NCBI GenBank assembly: GCA_003229755.1
Contig: QIFJ01000284.1
Span: forward strand, 1-7,632
DNA length: 7,632 nt
From: Pseudomonadota bacterium
GTDB taxonomy: Bacteria; BMS3Abin14
Reading direction: 5' to 3'
Shown: piece by piece, positions 6,042-7,632 of the stretch
Numbering within the stretch: position 1 is the first letter of the stretch
Layout: each line of letters opens with the position of its first letter
Notes under the pieces: model-generated
Told to the model about the DNA's origin: nothing
The model's input: only the letters and a program-made list of their open reading frames with translations
Databases searched by the model: none
Made by a program: the position numbers and the translations under genes

Positions 6042-7199
6042 TTATCTCTTCCTGTCCATTAACCCAACAAATCGATCAAACAGATAGTTCGAGTCGTGGG
6101 GTCCGGGGGATGCTTCCGGATGGTACTGGACCGAAAAGGCGGGAATCTCAAGGTGTTCGATCCCCTCTACGGTCCGGTCGTTAAGGTTTAAATGGGTCAC
6201 ACGTACATCCTGTCCCGCCCCCACAAGGGAGTCGGGATCCACAACGAACCCGTGGTTCTGGGATGTTATCTCGACTTTTTCGGTTATCAGGTCCTTGACC
6301 GGGTGGTTGGCCCCGTGATGCCCGAATTTGAGCTTTGACGTCCTGCCCCCAAGGGCCAGACCGAGGATCTGATGACCCAGGCAGATGCCGAAGACGGGAA
6401 CGTTACCAAGCAGGGATCTGACGGTTTCGACGGCATACCTGACCGGCTCCGGATCCCCCGGTCCGTTGGAGAGGAACACACCGTCGGGCGCCAGGGAAAG
6501 TATCCGCTCTGCACCGGTAGCCGCGGGAACAACCGTCACCCTGCACCCTTTTCCCACAAGCTCCCTGAGAATATTGCGCTTGATGCCGTAATCCACGGCT
6601 ACTACGTGAAACCTGAAATCCACCTCCGAAAAACCCGTCAGGGGATGATACGGGCCCTCCTCCCAGGTGTATTCTCTGTCTGGCGTTACCTCCGCCACCA
6701 GGTCCTTTCCCTCCATGGTGCCCCACGCCCGCGCATTGTCAACCAACTCGTCGGGGTTCACATCGCCTGTGCCGATGGCCCCCGCCTGGGCCCCTCTGTC
6801 CCTGATGTGGCGGGTCAGCGCCCTCGTATCTATACCCTCGATCCCGGTTATATCCTGGCGCTCCATAAAGGAACCAAGGTCCTCTGTAGCCCTCCAGCTG
6901 CTTGTGACGATGGAGTTTTCCTTCACAACGAATCCGGCCACCCAGGGTTTATCCGACTCAGAGTCCTCGGGGTTGATCCCGGTATTGCCGATCTGGGGAG
7001 CCGTCATGACAACTATCTGTCTGTGGTAGGAAGGGTCCGTCAGGACTTCCTGGTAACCGGCGAGGCATGTGTTGAACACCACCTCACCGACAGTTATCTT
7101 CCTGGCTCCGAAGCTCCATCCGGAGAACACAGTGCCGTCGGCCAGGGCGAGGCAAGCCCTGGGTCTGCCTCCATGAAGTATTTGGGCGAGACCTGACAT
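6042..7199 (-). CDS. carA: Carbamoyl-phosphate synthase small subunit (glutamine amidotransferase)
   Basis: 385 residues, the usual CarA length (E. coli 382). It hydrolyses glutamine and passes ammonia through a tunnel to CarB. The N-terminal CarA-specific domain (about 14-150) shows LADGTVFSGWSFGA (19-32), GEVVFNTCLAGYQEVLTDPSY (38-58) and IDTRALTRHIRDRGAQ (123-138). The class I glutamine amidotransferase domain (about 197-383) has the oxyanion-strand motif LSNGPGDP (243-250), nucleophile Cys273 in FGICLGHQ, and His360 and Glu362 in YHPEASPGPHD, so the catalytic triad is complete. The ATG start lies one base after the pyrC stop. No good Shine-Dalgarno precedes it, so initiation probably depends on ribosomes finishing pyrC. 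The N-terminus is about 12 residues longer than in E. coli. Cys45 sits where many homologues have Ser; I attach no function to it. Confidence 0.98.
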   Translation of the reverse strand: MSGLAQILHGGRPRACLALADGTVFSGWSFGARKITVGEVVFNTCLAGYQEVLTDPSYHRQIVVMTAPQIGNTGINPEDSESDKPWVAGFVVKENSIVTSSWRATEDLGSFMERQDITGIEGIDTRALTRHIRDRGAQAGAIGTGDVNPDELVDNARAWGTMEGKDLVAEVTPDREYTWEEGPYHPLTGFSEVDFRFHVVAVDYGIKRNILRELVGKGCRVTVVPAATGAERILSLAPDGVFLSNGPGDPEPVRYAVETVRSLLGNVPVFGICLGHQILGLALGGRTSKLKFGHHGANHPVKDLITEKVEITSQNHGFVVDPDSLVGAGQDVRVTHLNLNDRTVEGIEHLEIPAFSVQYHPEASPGPHDSNYLFDRFVGLMDRKR

Positions 7200-7200
7200 T

Positions 7201-7632
7201 TTATATAGTGTCTGGTTGGCCGAACACGAACTGTCCCCCCACCATGGTCGCCGTGACGACGCCCTTAAGGGTCATCCCGGTAAAGGGTGTGTTCTTGCCT
7301 CTGGAAACGAACTTCTCCGGATCCACAGTCCATTCCCTTTTCAGGTCCACAAGGGCCAGATCCGCCACCTCTTCCGGCGCGATGCTGCCGCCGGAAAGAC
7401 CGGCTATCCTGGCAGGAGCTGTAGTCCACTTGCCTACTGCGTCCAGAAGGCTGATCCTGCCGTCGTTCACCAACTTCAGGGTCAGCGACATTGCGGTCTC
7501 CAGTCCGGAAATACCAAAGGCCGCCAGATCGAACTCCACCTCTTTTTCATCACGGTGGTGGGGAGCGTGGTCGGTGGCGATAACGTCGATCGTCCCGTCC
7601 GCCAGGGCCTCGATGACCGCCTGGACGTCATC
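7201..7632 (-). CDS. pyrC: Dihydroorotase, C-terminal part (cut by window edge)
   Basis: The reading frame is open from the window edge to TAA at 7203-7201, giving 143 residues, about one third of a typical 420-430-residue class I dihydroorotase. The enzyme reversibly cyclises carbamoyl-aspartate to dihydroorotate in the amidohydrolase superfamily. Near the start of the fragment is IATDHAPHH (residues 18-26), where the Asp of TDHAPH is the conserved metal-site catalytic base. It is followed by the family sequence FGISGLETA, and the C-terminus carries ADLALVDL and RGKNTPFTG, both typical of the class. The gene continues to the right beyond the window, so the start and the metal-binding HxH motif are not visible. 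A GTG at 7539 is an internal valine codon, not the start, because the conserved TDHAPH lies upstream of it. carA begins one base after the stop. Confidence 0.96.
   Translation of the reverse strand, partial: DDVQAVIEALADGTIDVIATDHAPHHRDEKEVEFDLAAFGISGLETAMSLTLKLVNDGRISLLDAVGKWTTAPARIAGLSGGSIAPEEVADLALVDLKREWTVDPEKFVSRGKNTPFTGMTLKGVVTATMVGGQFVFGQPDTI

Noticed and set aside
7201..7539. A separate 112-residue gene starting at GTG 7539
   Set aside because: The frame continues upstream without a stop to the window edge and encodes the conserved dihydroorotase motif TDHAPHH, so this is an internal valine codon of pyrC.

Overview
This 7.6-kb window is most of a de novo pyrimidine (UMP) biosynthesis operon, transcribed entirely on the minus strand. 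In transcription order (right to left) it holds: the C-terminal third of dihydroorotase (pyrC, cut by the window edge), carA and carB (the two subunits of carbamoyl-phosphate synthetase), a gene for a predicted lipoprotein with a transglutaminase-like domain, pyrK (electron-transfer subunit of dihydroorotate dehydrogenase) and the first 17 codons of pyrD (catalytic subunit, cut by the other edge). Together these make carbamoyl phosphate (CarAB), close the dihydroorotate ring (PyrC) and oxidise it to orotate with NAD+ as electron acceptor (PyrD-PyrK, class 1B). Aspartate carbamoyltransferase (pyrB) and any PyrR-type control site would lie to the right, outside the window.

Organism: the moderately GC-rich sequence, Shine-Dalgarno-led genes with frequent GTG/TTG starts, a class 1B DHODH and a lipobox protein point to a bacterium, probably Gram-negative and possibly anaerobic. 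A Desulfobacterota- or Nitrospirota-like lineage is my guess from operon style and short intergenic repeats. It is not proven by anything in the window.

Layout: pyrC and carA are separated by one base. carB and the lipoprotein gene overlap by 40 bp, and pyrK and pyrD are 12 bp apart. Two places break this tight packing. The carA-carB gap (5707-6041, 335 bp with my carB start) is filled with nested inverted repeats. An outer 21-bp imperfect inverted repeat brackets two long hairpins with unrelated stems, both capped by nearly the same 32-nt sequence, placed in opposite orientations. The lipoprotein-pyrK gap (910-1090, 181 bp) holds a third hairpin whose 32-nt loop aligns without gaps to the first two (18 of 32 positions), plus a small 8-nt tandem repeat and a possible promoter for pyrK.

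The biosynthetic enzymes look intact and ordinary. What merits attention is the palindromic repeat family with a conserved loop cassette on changing stems, its place inside a normally compact subunit gene pair, and the unexplained transglutaminase-like lipoprotein translated from inside the end of carB.
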